Source: Gonatopus flavifemur
Taxonomy: Eukaryota > Arthropoda > Insecta > Hymenoptera > Dryinidae
DNA length: 64,000 bases
Direction of reading: 5' to 3'
Assembly (NCBI GenBank): GCA_018340375.1
Contig: JAFFJZ010000051.1
Coordinates: 124,001 to 188,000 of the forward strand
Shown: piece by piece, positions 35,571-46,446 of the stretch
How positions within the stretch are numbered: the first letter of the stretch is position 1
How the letters are laid out: each line of letters begins with the position of its first letter
Notes under the pieces: model-generated
What the model was told of the DNA's origin: nothing
Database searches by the model: none
The model's input: only the letters and a program-made list of their open reading frames with translations
Translations under genes and position numbers: made by a program

Positions 35571-36254
35571 ATGTATATATTCTTGAAATTTTATATGAGT
35601 TTATAACTAAATGTAACCTTTTTATATAAGACGACAGTATTGTACTTGATGTATAAATTTTCTATATTTTGTATTTTGAATTTTTCGCGCCATTGACGCT
35701 GTATGTATGTTACATGTGGAAGAGTTTTTATTATTATGTTGACCTGCGCAGTAGTTATTGTACGCCATACTGGCCGTGTAGCCAATTGGCATTACCCCTC
35801 TATATCTGTATCTTGTTGAGTGGTAATAAATGAGTAAAATAAAAAGGTAAGATCGTGAATAGTGAACAGTGAAAACAGTGAAAAACGGTGAAAAACAGTG
35901 TGTGAAAGTTGTGTTGTGAAATTTTCCACAATGAGCAACAGAACATGTGAAGTGCGAAATTGCACAGCTGAAGAAAAGAAATTCTATGGATTTCCGAATT
36001 TGAGAGGAGTGGATCGTTTCATGAAATGGGTTGCAGCTTGTGGAAGTCCAGAATTATTGAAATGTCCTCCAGAGCAGAGGAGCTGGTACAAAGGAGAATC
36101 TGCTGTATCCATTTTGAGGAGAGATTACGGTTAGCACAAAGATTATCAAACACTGCAGTGCCAACGTTGTATTTACCAGGTATGTTCTAATTTTTTCACT
36201 TTATTATTGAATCACAATTTCCAATTTTTATTCAAATTTAATTTTTTTTTATTC

Positions 36255-37706
36255 AATAATTGTTCAAATGTGTTTAGTCTTGTGAAGAATAAGTGTAAGC
36301 ATTGAGCCGATGAGATAATTCTTTGGGATTACCTTTTTGTTTCAGATGCAAATACCATGTAATTGTCATAAAGACATTAATCGAAGGAGTTTTTCTAGAT
36401 TCTATGATCCATCCATATATCAAATAATTACAAGGATTTTATAGAGTTTGAGGATCTTTTGATCAATCTAAATATCAAACTTTAAATACAAAACATCCTG
36501 CCCACACAGCACATCCACCGATGTCCACGTCGCATCTCCGTGGAGGCGAGGTGGAAGAAAGGGAGACGTGGATACAAGGTGGAAAGAACGGAGAGGCGAC
36601 GTGGAGGCGATGGAGAAATGTCCGCGTGCTGTACGGGTGTTTATCGATGCAATAAGTCTTGATAGAAATCCCAAAAGTGCTGTACGTATATTGAGAAATG
36701 TGTTTAAGTGTTTACTTTGTACCAGAATTGTTCTGTGAGAGCAACAGATGTTCAAATATGTACAATTCTTCCATATTTATTGTATTAGAATTGTACTTAC
36801 ACAATATGAATTGCTGCGATGAAAGGCTTGATGCTTTGATTTTGAAGTTCATCAAAAGAACCACTAATTCGAATGAATCTCACTATAATTCAAGTGCAAA
36901 GTAAACAACCTAATTTGATTAGATTTCCCTGTCAGTGTCTCCACAATAGTTACATGAAGTGTAACATAAAAACCTCAACATAAAAAACATAACCTTTAAC
37001 ATAAAAAGTGGCCTCAAGAAAACAGTTCATTGACTCACCTTTATCTAAGTATGTACCATCTCTTTGTCGATGAATTGTTTTCTTGAGGCCACTTTTTTAT
37101 GTTGCAGGTCATGTTTTTTATGTTAAGGTTTTTATGTTACACTTCATGTAACTATTGTGGAGACACTGACAGGGAAATCTAATCAAATTAGGTTGTTTAC
37201 TTTGCACTTGAATTATAGTGAGATTCATTCGAATTAGTGGTTCTTTTGATGAACTTCAAAATCAAAGCATCAAGCCTTTCATCGCAGCAATTCATATTGT
37301 GTAAGTACAATTCCAATACAATAAATATGGAAGAATTGTACATATTTGAACATCTGTTGCTCTCACAGAACAATTCTGGTACAAAGTAAACACTTAAACA
37401 CATTTCTCAATATACGTACAGCACTTTTGGGATTTCTATCAAAACTTATTGCATCGATAAATAGGATGTTTTCTATTTAAAGTTTGATATTGAGGTTGAT
37501 CAAGGAACCTCAAACTCTATAAAATCTTTCTCCTTATTTGATATATGGATGGGTCATAGAATCTAGAAAAACTCCTTCGGCCAATGTCTCTATGACAAGT
37601 ACATGGTATCTGCGTGTGAAACTAAAACGTAATCCCAAAGAAATATCTCATTGGCTCAATGCTTATACTTATTCTTCACAAGAAAAAACGCATTTGAACA
37701 ATTATT
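36255..37706. mobile_element. 1.45-kb foldback element in intron 1 of the THAP gene
   Basis: Two arms of about 620 bp (beginning AATAATTGTTCAAATG and its inverse) meet at a ~40-base spacer near 37050. The arms differ by scattered bases. The left arm also holds a 137-bp insertion at 36501-36637 that the right arm lacks. Open frames in the arms are mirror images and not genes. Confidence 0.85.
36501..36637. mobile_element. CCCAnACAGCAC-ended element 5, TG duplication, empty site known
   Basis: The ends are CCCACACAGCAC and GTGCTGTACGGG, with TG on both sides. The interior iterates CGTGGAGGCGA-type words in both orientations and is far more GC-rich than its surroundings. The opposite palindrome arm reads straight through ACATCC-TA-TTTATCG, giving the empty site and fixing the duplication at 2 bp. 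Confidence 0.8.
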
Positions 37707-38442
37707 TTATTTAGTCAGTTCATGCTAAAAATTGCAAAAGTTTATGTAATGTATGTCTAAAAAGAGTAATCCAATTTTTCATTTTACAGATCCCATCGAT
37801 GCATCTGTATATTTGATTGTGGTTCAAGAAGTGTCCCGGAAGAAGAATGTCTACAACCCACAAAGGAAAGTGCGATTGCCTGTACAAGAGACCGTGCTTA
37901 CAAAACCTCATGGATCCGAAAGTGTGGAGAGATCTTCGACAGTTCATGAAAATCCATACATTGATAAGTATTATATAGCATTAGTAAATAACTTTACTTC
38001 GAGAAAAATTCATTTCAATGTAAGTGGAATCAATCCAATGTATGTTGTAATTTTTCATGTTCATGTGTACTTTTAGGACATTCAGAAAACAATGCTGGGA
38101 TAGAAGAGAACCTGCAAGTTGAGCAACTACAGGCTGAGCAAGCACAACAAAATGCAGCAAACTTCTCTGCATACCAAAATGAAACACCAGAGAATTCTAC
38201 GCCGTGTATTGGTATGTGTACAAAAAAATTTTCAAATTTTTTGAGATTGTAAAAATGTATAAATCATTGATTCTTATTTTCTGATTTCTGTTTTTTTCTT
38301 TCCAGTACGAGTGGTGCGTTTTCTCGGAGCACGAAGCGACTTGTGCATGAGGTGAATGAGGTAATCCAACCATTGAAGAAGTGAAAGATAAGGAATAGAG
38401 GTACTCCAAAACACATTGAATATTTGTGTGGCAGAGCAAGTA

Positions 38443-39330
38443 CTCTGATGTTCATTTCTATATTTTTAAATGTCTTCATCGATGAATAATCGTATTTGAA
38501 AATAAGTTTGTTGTGGTTCATTTCTATATTTTGAAATATCTCCACAGATAGAGATATTTGACATTTATCAAATTTTGAAATAGAAAAATGAACCTTGATA
38601 GAATTACTTACAAATAGAATGATTCATTGATGAAGACATTTGAAAATATAGAAATGAACATAAGAGTCCTTGTTCTGCCGAAGAACAAGAACAGACTTAG
38701 TTTCAAATGGAATTCTTCATCGATGAATAATCCTATCTGAACATGAGTCTGTTGTGGGTCATTTTTTATATTTTGAAATATCTCCATCGATGAAGAATCC
38801 TATTTGAAAATAAGTCTGTTTGGGTTATTCGGTAGAACAAGGACTCTGATGTTCATTTCTATATTTTCAAATGTCTTCATCGATGAATAATCCTATTTGA
38901 AAACAAGTCTGTTGTGGTTCATTTATATATTTTGAAATATCTCCATCGATAGAGATATTTTACATTCATCAAAGTTTGAAATAGAAAAATAAACCACAAC
39001 AGACTTACCTTCGAATAGAATTATTCATTGATGAAGTCATTTGAAAATATAGAAATGAAAATTAGAGTTCTTGTTCTGCCGAAAAACCACAACAGACTTA
39101 TTCTCAAATGAGATTCTTCATCGATGAAGACATTTAAAAATATAGGGATGAACATCAGAGTCCTTGTTCTGCCAAAGAACCAGAACAGACTTATTTTCAA
39201 ATGGAATTCTTCATCGATGAATAATCCTATCTGAAAATAAGTTTGTTGTGGGTCATTTGTATATTTCAAAATATCTCCATCAATGAAGAATCCTATTTGA
39301 AAATTGGATTCAGATAGGATTATTCATGGA
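38443..39330. repeat. Two tandem ~400-bp units with internal inversions
   Basis: CTCTGATGTTCATTTCTA starts at 38443 and again at 38844, a period of 401. Each unit alternates sense and antisense versions of TTCATCGATGAATAATCC and AATAAGTCTGTTGTGG. There is no coding potential; the frames here change phase between copies. Confidence 0.75.
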
Positions 39331-39335
39331 ATATT

Positions 39336-39966
39336 GTTACAATAAAAAGTATATCTCTTCTACACTGAGCACAGTACCTTCACGAAAGACTGATTTTTCC
39401 ACACTTTGATTCGGTAATGTATATTAAATGTTTTATCACATTGTGTTTGATTCAATTTTCCTCTGAACATTGATTTTTGTCCAAGTAAGGAATTCGAGAT
39501 AGAAAAGAATTGGAAAAACTTACAAAGAATACTGTGAAAAAATTTCATATGCAATTACACAATAAATCATTGGTAATATATTAGCCAATATCATATTGTG
39601 AAGTTTGTAACTTTTTCTAATGGTTCATAATGTTATTTTACCTAAAATTGTAATTTTTCACAATATAGGATTGTGAAAAGCTACAATGTTCTGTAAAAAC
39701 CCACAATATATCATTGGCTAACATACTGCCAATGATTCATTGTGGAATTTTATATAAAATGTTTTCACAGTATTCTTTGTAATTTTTTTCAATTCTTTTC
39801 TATCTTAAATTCCTTACTTGGTAGAAAATCAATGTTTAGAGAAAAATGAAATCAAACACAATGTAATAAAACATTTGATACACATTACCCATCCAAAGTT
39901 TGGAAAAATCAGTCTTTTGTGAGAGTACTGTGTTCAGCGTAGAGGAGATATACTTTTTATTGTAAC
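39336..39966. mobile_element. 631-bp foldback element TGTTACAATAAAAAG
   Basis: The ends TGTTACAATAAAAAGTATAT and ATATACTTTTTATTGTAACA are inverse, with arms of about 250 bp. The centre iterates CACAATAT / ATATTGTG. About 100 bases of the left arm recur in direct orientation at 40098-40210. Confidence 0.75.
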
Positions 39967-39970
39967 AGTT

Positions 39971-40097
39971 CTACGCTCAATGTTATGATATCACCAAACT
40001 CTTGTCAACTTTTAACATCCAGCGTAGGAAACTTCATCACCTATGCTGGATATGAACAAATTACAAAAGTTTTGTGATATCATAACATTGAGCGTAG
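39971..40097. mobile_element. CTACGCTCAATGTTATG palindromic MITE
   Basis: A 127-bp element with inverse ends CTACGCTCAATGTTATGAT and ATCATAACATTGAGCGTAG. The centre holds CCAGCGTAGG / CCTATGCTGG. It lies between 39336-39966 and the partial repeat of that element. No clear duplication. Confidence 0.7.
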
Positions 40098-40210
40098 GGC
40101 TGTTAGAATAAAAAGTATATTTCCATAACGCTGAACACAGTACTTTCACAGTAGATTGTGATTTTTCCAAACTTTGAATAGGTAATGTACATTGAATATT
40201 TTCTGCAGTG
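40098..40210 (+). repeat. Partial direct copy of 39336-39440
   Basis: AGAATAAAAAGTATATTTCC through the TGAACACAGTACTTTCAC region repeats the left arm of the preceding foldback element. Beyond about 40210 the similarity is lost. Confidence 0.6.
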
Positions 40211-40974
40211 TAGCCCTAGTGTGTTTTGCAAATATGGAAAAAACATAAAAATGAAATTTTTCACTGTTTTCTTTGAAAAATTTCGTACAGGGCAATGTAT
40301 CAAACATTCTGTTTCTACAGTTTCTGTGAATATTGATGAAATACTCTCAATATTCAAGCGCAGGTGTTTTTAAGTATTTATATAATATTTATATGCTTTA
40401 TATGTGTACACAATATTTACAGTTTGTTACATAAGTGGAGTAAATAAATTTTTATAATTCTCAAATTCTTATGAAGCATATTCAAAAGTATATTCATGAC
40501 ACGTAATAGAAACATAAAATACTTTGAAGTGCAAAATGGTACAGTATGATTTGTAAAATATGGATTATGAATCTAATTTTGGTATATAAAGTGGATATAT
40601 ATGTTGAAATTTTTCACTTACCGAATGCACACCTTTGGTTATAAATATACTTTTGAACATTGGCTACGTTGATTTAATTCCAAGTAACCACCTTTAATTT
40701 ATTCATAATATATTGATTTTTGAATTCCAATAACAACTTTTTTCATTTCTGATACTCAATTACTTGATTTATAGGAATGTTAAAAGTGGAAACCAGCGAA
40801 AAAAAAATTTCTTGCTTTTTTTCGAAATTCAAAATTCCGGCTCTATACAGACCTAGATTAACCTTTGAAGATTCATCCCTGAGAATTTCAGACTTTTTTA
40901 TGCGTTCAGTTTTGAGTATTTTAGTGCAAACCAAAATGCCACCAGATGGAACCACCTATGCGCTGGTATCCTCT
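40211..40974. other. AT-rich DNA, nothing recognised
   Basis: Short frames only, the longest about 70 codons and without a known motif. Confidence 0.3.
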
Positions 40975-41142
40975 TAAGGCTACTCTCCCATGGACCGGAA
41001 TTCGTTCCGGCGGAATGACTTTAAACCAATCGCTTTCACAATTTCTTTTAAAGCGTTCTATCAGAAATCTATAAAAAATTGTACATTGGTTCAATTTTCA
41101 TTCCGCCGGAACGAATTCCGGTCCATGGGAGGCCAGCCTAAG
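40975..41142. mobile_element. CCATGGACCGGAATTCG MITE, copy 1
   Basis: Inverse arms of about 45 bases (CTCCCATGGACCGGAATTCG and inverse) bound a 168-bp element with the core ACTTTAAACCAATCG. Nearly identical to 44474-44640. Confidence 0.8.
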
Positions 41143-41774
41143 TTATGAATGAAATTTCATTTTCAGTTGAGAAAAATCAATATCAGTTGAGATGCTTGGA
41201 TTCATCATGAAATTTTGTAAAAAATGATTATAAATGAAAAACAAGCATTTGTGTCATTTTTATTCATTTTATGCTGAATTGAATTGTGAATTTATTCATT
41301 CTAATTAATATTGATTTTTGTCATTGAAATTGTATTTTGTTACGAAGTTAACATTTTTAAAAACCAGCAAATTGAATATCTGAAATGGAAATAATGATTA
41401 TATATAACTATATCCATATATCTAACACACGTAGTTTCAGTACCCTGCATGTGTGTGTAGCAGCCTATGGGATTTCCCGCTTACATACGAGAACGCATTT
41501 GTGCAAGTAAAATTCCCCAGGCACACTAGCGCCGCCTGGTACTGTGGATAGTGAACTACACGGTCTCAGTGATTAACACGGTGGCTTGCGTACCCTGCTC
41601 TGACCGCGCGGCTCTAGGGAGAACTCATTCTAATATGTTATGGCCTGTGGACACGATTCCAATTCCGCCCATTTAAATTCTGTACGGAATTTAAATAAAT
41701 TGATTGAAATCTAATATGTTATAGAGTTCACTGGTGACCACTGGACATATCTGGCAGCTCTGGTGGACAGGGGT
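41143..41774. other. No gene; short dispersed repeats
   Basis: Contains the reverse complement of the 18494-18545 repeat (near 41515-41562) and, near 41703-41740, the inverse of a motif at 16280-16330. Otherwise AT-rich. Confidence 0.4.
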
Positions 41775-42020
41775 AGACCTCCAATAGCCCGAACACCCGT
41801 TGGCCCGCAGGGTTGTGATGCCAAATTTTGATATCCCGACTGAAAAACCTTTCGACTCATGATGCGCTCTCGAATCTCTTTGATCTTTGCTTCTTTTTCT
41901 CTCTTGCAGTAGTAATGACAAGTTGGAGGTGCATCTCAAGTCAGGGTTGTCTTCAGTCGGGATATCAAAATTCGAGATAACTGCCCTTCGAGCCAACGGG
42001 TGGTCGGGCTATTGGAGGTC
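41775..42020. mobile_element. GACCTCCAATAGCCCG foldback element
   Basis: The arms GACCTCCAATAGCCCGA and TCGGGCTATTGGAGGTC are inverse and continue through CACCCGTTGG and TTTTGATATCCCGACTGA with their partners. The element is about 246 bp and non-coding. Confidence 0.75.
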
Positions 42021-42061
42021 CACCTGGGTAGGAACTTTCCGTTAACTCTGCTAGAAGCTTG

Positions 42062-42169
42062 CCCACGCAGCACAGGAGTTCAGAAAGAATTCTTGATGAT
42101 TCATATTGAATTCTTCCAACCCCAATTGAGTTCTTCACGAGCTCTTCTTGAACAGGTGTGCTGTATAGG
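42062..42169. mobile_element. CCCAnACAGCAC-ended element 6, TG duplication
   Basis: The ends are CCCACGCAGCAC and GTGCTGTATAGG, with TG on both sides (42060-42061, 42170-42171). The interior iterates GAATTCTT / AAGAATTC and GAGTTCTTC words. 108 bp, non-coding. Confidence 0.7.
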
Positions 42170-42191
42170 TGCCAGACGGTAAAGGATTAAA

Positions 42192-42326
42192 GGTAGGGGG
42201 TCTTTTGGCCGAAAAAGTTTTTGACCGAATCGAGATGATCTGACAATCGCTAGTCGCTTTCAGAGAACACTAGAGAATGACTAGCGATTGTCAAATCATC
42301 TCGATTCGGCCAAAAGACCCCTTACC
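42192..42326. mobile_element. GGTAGGGGGTCTTTT MITE copy 1, 8-bp duplication
   Basis: The ends GGTAGGGGGTCTTTTGGCC and GGCCAAAAGACCCCTTACC are inverse. GGATTAAA flanks both sides exactly (42184-42191, 42327-42334). The arms contain GACAATCGCTAGTC and inverse. 8 bp suits hAT or Merlin. Confidence 0.85.
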
Positions 42327-42554
42327 GGATTAAACACATTCAAGGGTTCCTAGCGCTTACCAACAGAGCACGTTGGATAGAAAAGGAGACGCCTATACGA
42401 TAGAAAGAGAGGTTTGGTACCATCGCTAGTATCCCGTTAACGAATAACCAGATGACATGAGCACAAGTGAGGTGCGTAGAGGCTCCTATCAGGTTTCTGC
42501 GTATCTCACTGGTGCTTAAGGTATCGGCTCATTCGTTTATGTATTGAGTTCTTG

Positions 42555-42736
42555 AGAGCATTCCGTAGATCCTAGAGTTACTAGAGCTCTCTACCCAAAA
42601 TACTTAGAGAGGACGCAATGAAATGGAATGAAACGACCAGCCAGACCTTATCCCATACAAATAGAAGGTCCGGCTGGTTGTTCTATGCCATTTTATTCAG
42701 TCCTCTTCAGGTACTCTAGGGTCTACGGGATGCTCT
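42555..42736. mobile_element. AGAGCATTCCGTAGA foldback element
   Basis: AGAGCATTCCGTAGATCCTA pairs with TAGGGTCTACGGGATGCTCT, and an inner pair GAGAGGACGCAATGAAATGG / CCATTTTATTCAGTCCTCT surrounds ACCAGCCAGACCTT and its inverse. About 182 bp, non-coding. Confidence 0.7.
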
Positions 42737-44011
42737 TATCCTGGTGAAAATCCAAGAGTGGGGGAAGTTGGTATTGAAACAGATGGAACGTAGAAGTGTT
42801 TCAATTCCTCCCTAAATTTCGCTTAAGTGACTCTTTGTTACACTCAGATGACTCTTTGCTTGCGCTTTCGTCATGCTTCAACGCTTCATATTCAATCACC
42901 AGGGTGAGGTAGCAAGTGCCCTCCAAGTAGAACGGTTTTTCAATATCGAACCGAATTCAACATGACTACGACGTCGAGATCGGAAACTCATTGAAATTTT
43001 TGACTCGATCGATTTGATATCGAGTGGATCAAGGTCAAAATTTGGATGTGTTCTGCTTGGGCAAAAGGCCATTCACCCGAGAGCGGTAAAGTCTGTGGAT
43101 TATTTGAGAAGGGCTAGGAACTTCTAGTGATTATTTTTAGGTCCAAAAATGATTGTCTTTCGAGTAAATGCAATTTCGGACACTTGCTACCCCACCTTGT
43201 CAGACAACATTGCAGCAAGGTTGAATTGCAATCTGAGACCGACGTCGGGAACCCATCGAGATTATCTGAATTTGATCAATTCGGTATCGAACCAACCGAG
43301 CTGAAGATTTCGATGTGTTCTGCTTGGAATACATACGATCAGAAAACTATATAAATTGGAAAATTGATGACCGAGATAGCACACCAGAGTCCCCAATGAA
43401 TTCTGGAAAAGGATGTCTTTCAAAACTCTTTGAAATACAAAGAGTTCTTGAAGAGTTCCAAGAAGAGTTCGATTCGTCAGGCATTTACGAGTTCCGTTAA
43501 AATTCTAATATTCAAAAGGCTCATTGGCCATTGTAAAAGTTCGGTAGAGTATCGTAAGCCCTGAAAAATCATACGCCCAGATTTCAGAAACCCGAAATGC
43601 TATGTCCCCGAATGTCCGTAAGCCCGAAGTTGCATCAGCCCAAATGAAAAATTATGAATTTTGGTATCAATCAATGATTAGATATTTATATACAATTTAG
43701 AAGGGAAATATGCTTACGCTGATGGTTTATCGATACTTCAAATCATATGAAAGTATTTACCTAGACAGCACAGAAATGTTTTCAAAACATGCACTGGGTG
43801 TTGCGTGTTTTGGTCTCCGGGAAGTAGGTTCTCCAAACGTTGAGAATAGATGCTTCCGAGGATGCTTCTGATTGCGAAAGCTCTTGGCCCCAGGGGCTAT
43901 GATTCAGCCAATGGGAATCCAGTATTCTAGCCCTAGGGGCTAGCCCCTGTCTACAATCGGAAGCATTCAGTACCTGCATTTTGGATGCCCCTGAATACGT
44001 TTTCAACACAT
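42737..44011. other. No gene; one orphan CCTAGACAGCAC terminus
   Basis: Only short frames occur. At 43762 CCTAGACAGCAC begins a stretch iterating GTTTTCAAAACAT, like the left end of the CCCAnACAGCAC class. I find no matching right end before 44440. Confidence 0.35.
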
Positions 44012-44152
44012 TAGGTTCGTTCGTTCTACGTGCCCTGAGTTGCTCCAACTTGTACCAAACCAATCATTTCGTTGCTTAAACTGGAAGTAGCGAATCCAAA
44101 ATACTTGGAGCGAGTTGGGGTAACTTGGGACATCGGTAAACGAACTTAGCTA
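44012..44152. mobile_element. TAGGTTCGTTCGTTC MITE, copy 1
   Basis: A 141-bp unit with imperfect inverse ends (TAGGTTCGTTCGTTC against AAACGAACTTAGCTA) and inner pair ACTTGTACCAAACCAATC / TTGGGGTAACTTGG. A second unit with only about two differences follows 32 bases later. A diverged relative lies near 20513-20640. Confidence 0.7.
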
Positions 44153-44184
44153 TTCTTTTCATCTACTACCTGCCGTTCTTATAA

Positions 44185-44325
44185 TAGGTTCGTTCGTTCT
44201 ACGTGCCTTGAGTTGCTCCAACTTGTACCAAACCAATCATTTCGTTGTTTAAACTGGAAGTAGCGAATCCAAAATACTTGGAGCGAGTTGGGGTAACTTG
44301 GGACATCGGTAAACGAACTTAGCTA
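44185..44325. mobile_element. TAGGTTCGTTCGTTC MITE, copy 2
   Basis: Near-identical direct repeat of 44012-44152, separated from it by 32 bases. Either two insertions into the same spot or a local duplication. Confidence 0.7.
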
Positions 44326-44430
44326 ATGCTTCCCCAACGTACTTTCATGAAAACCAACCTTCAAAGACATGTGTGCAGCTTCGCACAACGTTATGTGAAC
44401 CTTTATTGAACACGTTCCCAGAAGTTAGTA

Positions 44431-44767
44431 GGTAGGGGGTCTTTTTGCCGAAAAAGTTTTTCGCCGAATAAACTTAGGCTAACCTCCCATGGACCGGAAT
44501 TCGTTCCGGCGGAATGACTTTAAACCAATCGCTTTCACAATTTCTTTTAGAGCGTTCTATTAGAAATCTATAAAAAATTGTGCATTGGTTCAATTTTCAT
44601 TCCGCCGGAACGAATTTCGGTCCATGGGAGGTTAGCCTTTATTCGACAATCGCTAGTCATTTCTAGAGATCACTACGAAATCTCCTAGTGATTTCTAGAG
44701 GTGACTATCGATTGTCAAATCATAGTGTATTCGGCGAACAACGTTTTCGGCAAAAAGACCCCCTACC
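44431..44767. mobile_element. GGTAGGGGGTCTTTT MITE copy 2, 8-bp duplication, with nested MITE
   Basis: The ends GGTAGGGGGTCTTTTTGCC and GGCAAAAAGACCCCCTACC are inverse. AGTTAGTA flanks both sides exactly (44423-44430, 44768-44775). The CCATGGACC MITE at 44474-44640 is inserted in its left arm. Confidence 0.88.
44474..44640. mobile_element. CCATGGACCGGAATTCG MITE, copy 2
   Basis: Same length, ends and core as 40975-41142 with only a few substitutions, nested inside the GGTAGGGGG MITE. The low divergence suggests recent activity. Confidence 0.8.
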
Positions 44768-44775
44768 AGTTAGTA

Positions 44776-45600
44776 TGCGAGAATCCCGACTAGTAATATC
44801 CCTGACTGCTTGTAATCAGCTGAAAACTAGAGATTTCTAGTGAAATTACTAAATATTACTAGTAATGCACCAATGATAGCGGAGTCGGGCATGCTGCATA
44901 CTACCTCCCAGAACGTCGAACGGCACACATGAATAGAACTAATCGGGACATTTGCACGTACCTGGGAATGCTGCTCCACCGGACTTGAAATAGAATTGAA
45001 GTAGGATTGAACCACAGGAAATGAACACTTAACAGACGGGTGCATTTTTTACGAAAGAATGCTTGGATCGCGATTAGATAATTCCATTTCAATTCGCGAA
45101 AAAATCAATACAGAATATCAAAGGGTCTGACCTCTGGTTCAGAATATAAGAGTCTAACGAAGGGGGAGAACAAAAACAAAGGACTATAACCTCACAATCA
45201 TCATTGAAATTGTTTAATCATTTGTAACAACAGTATTATTCCTAAAATATGGAAAAGCTCGAGCAAAAAGTTTGGTTCAGTGCCCGACTATTGAATATAC
45301 AAAACATATGGCGTATCGATGCATTATTTTCTGAGTAATAACAACTTATATATAATTCAACCTATTTTTTGCTGAACCATATATATATCTATCAATATTT
45401 TTGTTTTCCCCCTTGGATGAGGCTGCCTGCATCATCTCTTTTTAAGATGCATGTATTGAAAAAAAAAACGCTCTTTCATCTTGCATTTCACACTGACGAA
45501 AGATTTCTTCTTCCATCCTATAGGAAATTTCGCCAGTGCTCTTTCCAGGTTATATAGTTCAATGGGCATCACTGATTCGGATTTCTGAAATTCGGGCGTC
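44776..45600. other. No gene recognised
   Basis: AT-rich with short frames. Near 45525-45583 a segment resembles, in reverse, the 16265-16333 motif. Confidence 0.35.
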
Positions 45601-45884
45601 CCCAGATAACACACGAAGAGTTCTTTTTCAAACACAAGAATAGAATTCTTCAAAAATTCTTTTCCAACTAATGAATTCATAAAGAGCTCTGGAGGTGTTG
45701 AATGTTTGGGGAGTTGACGACTTCTTTGAGAATACTGACAATATTGTTTTAGTACGCTCAGAGAATGTTAATGTCCCACACATTCAATTCTTCCAGAACT
45801 CTATATGAATTCATTAGTTCGAAAAGAATTCTTGAAAAATTCTATTCTTGTTTCTGAAAAAGAATTGTCCGTGGGTTATTTGGG
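45601..45884. mobile_element. CCCAGATAACAC-ended foldback element
   Basis: CCCAGATAACACACGAAGAG pairs with the inverse of its end (GTGGGTTATTTGGG). The arms are about 120-140 bases and iterate AGAATTCTT. The flanks are TC and TA, so the duplication is imperfect. It belongs to the CCCA-ended class by end sequence and style. Confidence 0.6.
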
Positions 45885-46446
45885 TATGATTTTTAGGGCT
45901 CACGATACTCTACCTAAAAGTTCTTCTAAAGTCTTTCTCTAGAAAATTGTACGCAATAATAATTTTACAATTTGGAATTGTAATAGAAAGAAAAATTAGC
46001 ATGCACCCTCTTCTTTTCAACAAACATTTTGAATCTTCGGAAGTAATAATACTTCTTATACGCCTATGAATTTTTTATGAATATGCTGGTAAACATTTCA
46101 AAAGAACCCCTGGTAAAATCAGCACCCTCCACGTGTTCGTATTCAAATAATGACGTGCGCATTTTAGCCAATGAGATTGCTGATCATCTACCATGCCTGT
46201 TTCTGTCCTCTGCTTTCCATTTAGGGAAACAAAATGTTACCAGTTTTTGTCATACGTTGTTCTTTGTATGATCAACGTTTCCTCATGATAACAGAAAAGT
46301 CAACTAATCTTTAGCACCAGCTGGTTCCGTAACGAAAATAAGAACTTTGTGCTATCAAAGTGTCACAGTGGCGAAGTTTATTTGTTGTACAGATCAAATA
46401 CAAGGAGTTCAGCCCTTGGGCTGTTCAGAATAAAACGATTTGAAAA
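45885..46446. other. Upstream region of HRD1
   Basis: No repeat or gene recognised. It should include the HRD1 promoter and 5' UTR, but I cannot place a transcription start. Confidence 0.4.

Larger units (their letters stand above)
29889..35843 (+). mobile_element. Full-length LINE with RNase H, 14-bp target duplication
   Basis: AAGGTAAGATCGTG occurs at 29875-29888 and again at 35844-35857, giving an exact 14-bp duplication around a 5955-bp element. It has a short 5' UTR, ORF1 (30051-31823), ORF2 (31820-35570, one frameshift), a ~270-base 3' UTR and an A-rich end. The RNase H domain after RT points to the I/LOA/R1 side of the LINE tree. It sits in what would be the 5' leader of the THAP-domain gene. 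Confidence 0.92.
35931..38384 (+). pseudogene. THAP-domain gene, probably decayed, four exon-like pieces
   Basis: Exon 1 (35931-36179) starts MSNRTCEVRNC and has the THAP layout: C-x4-C, tryptophan and FP motifs, then ICCIHF (C-x2-H) and AVPTLYLP. A 1-base shift near 36095-36105 separates the halves. Its donor is CCAG/GTATGT. Later pieces bounded by AG and GT are 37790-37967, 38077-38211 and a piece from 38306; the phases of exons 2 and 3 do not agree. THAP proteins bind DNA and are host factors or transposase N-termini. The 5' leader was split by the LINE at 29889-35843, and intron 1 holds a large palindrome. Exon 1 is fairly certain; the rest is tentative. Confidence 0.5.

Noticed and set aside
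36698..37403. Two identical 68-codon frames on opposite strands
   Set aside because: They are the mirrored arms of the foldback element at 36255-37706, not two genes.
38443..39330. CRISPR-like array
   Set aside because: The repeated words are long, alternate in orientation and lack uniform spacers; the DNA is animal.
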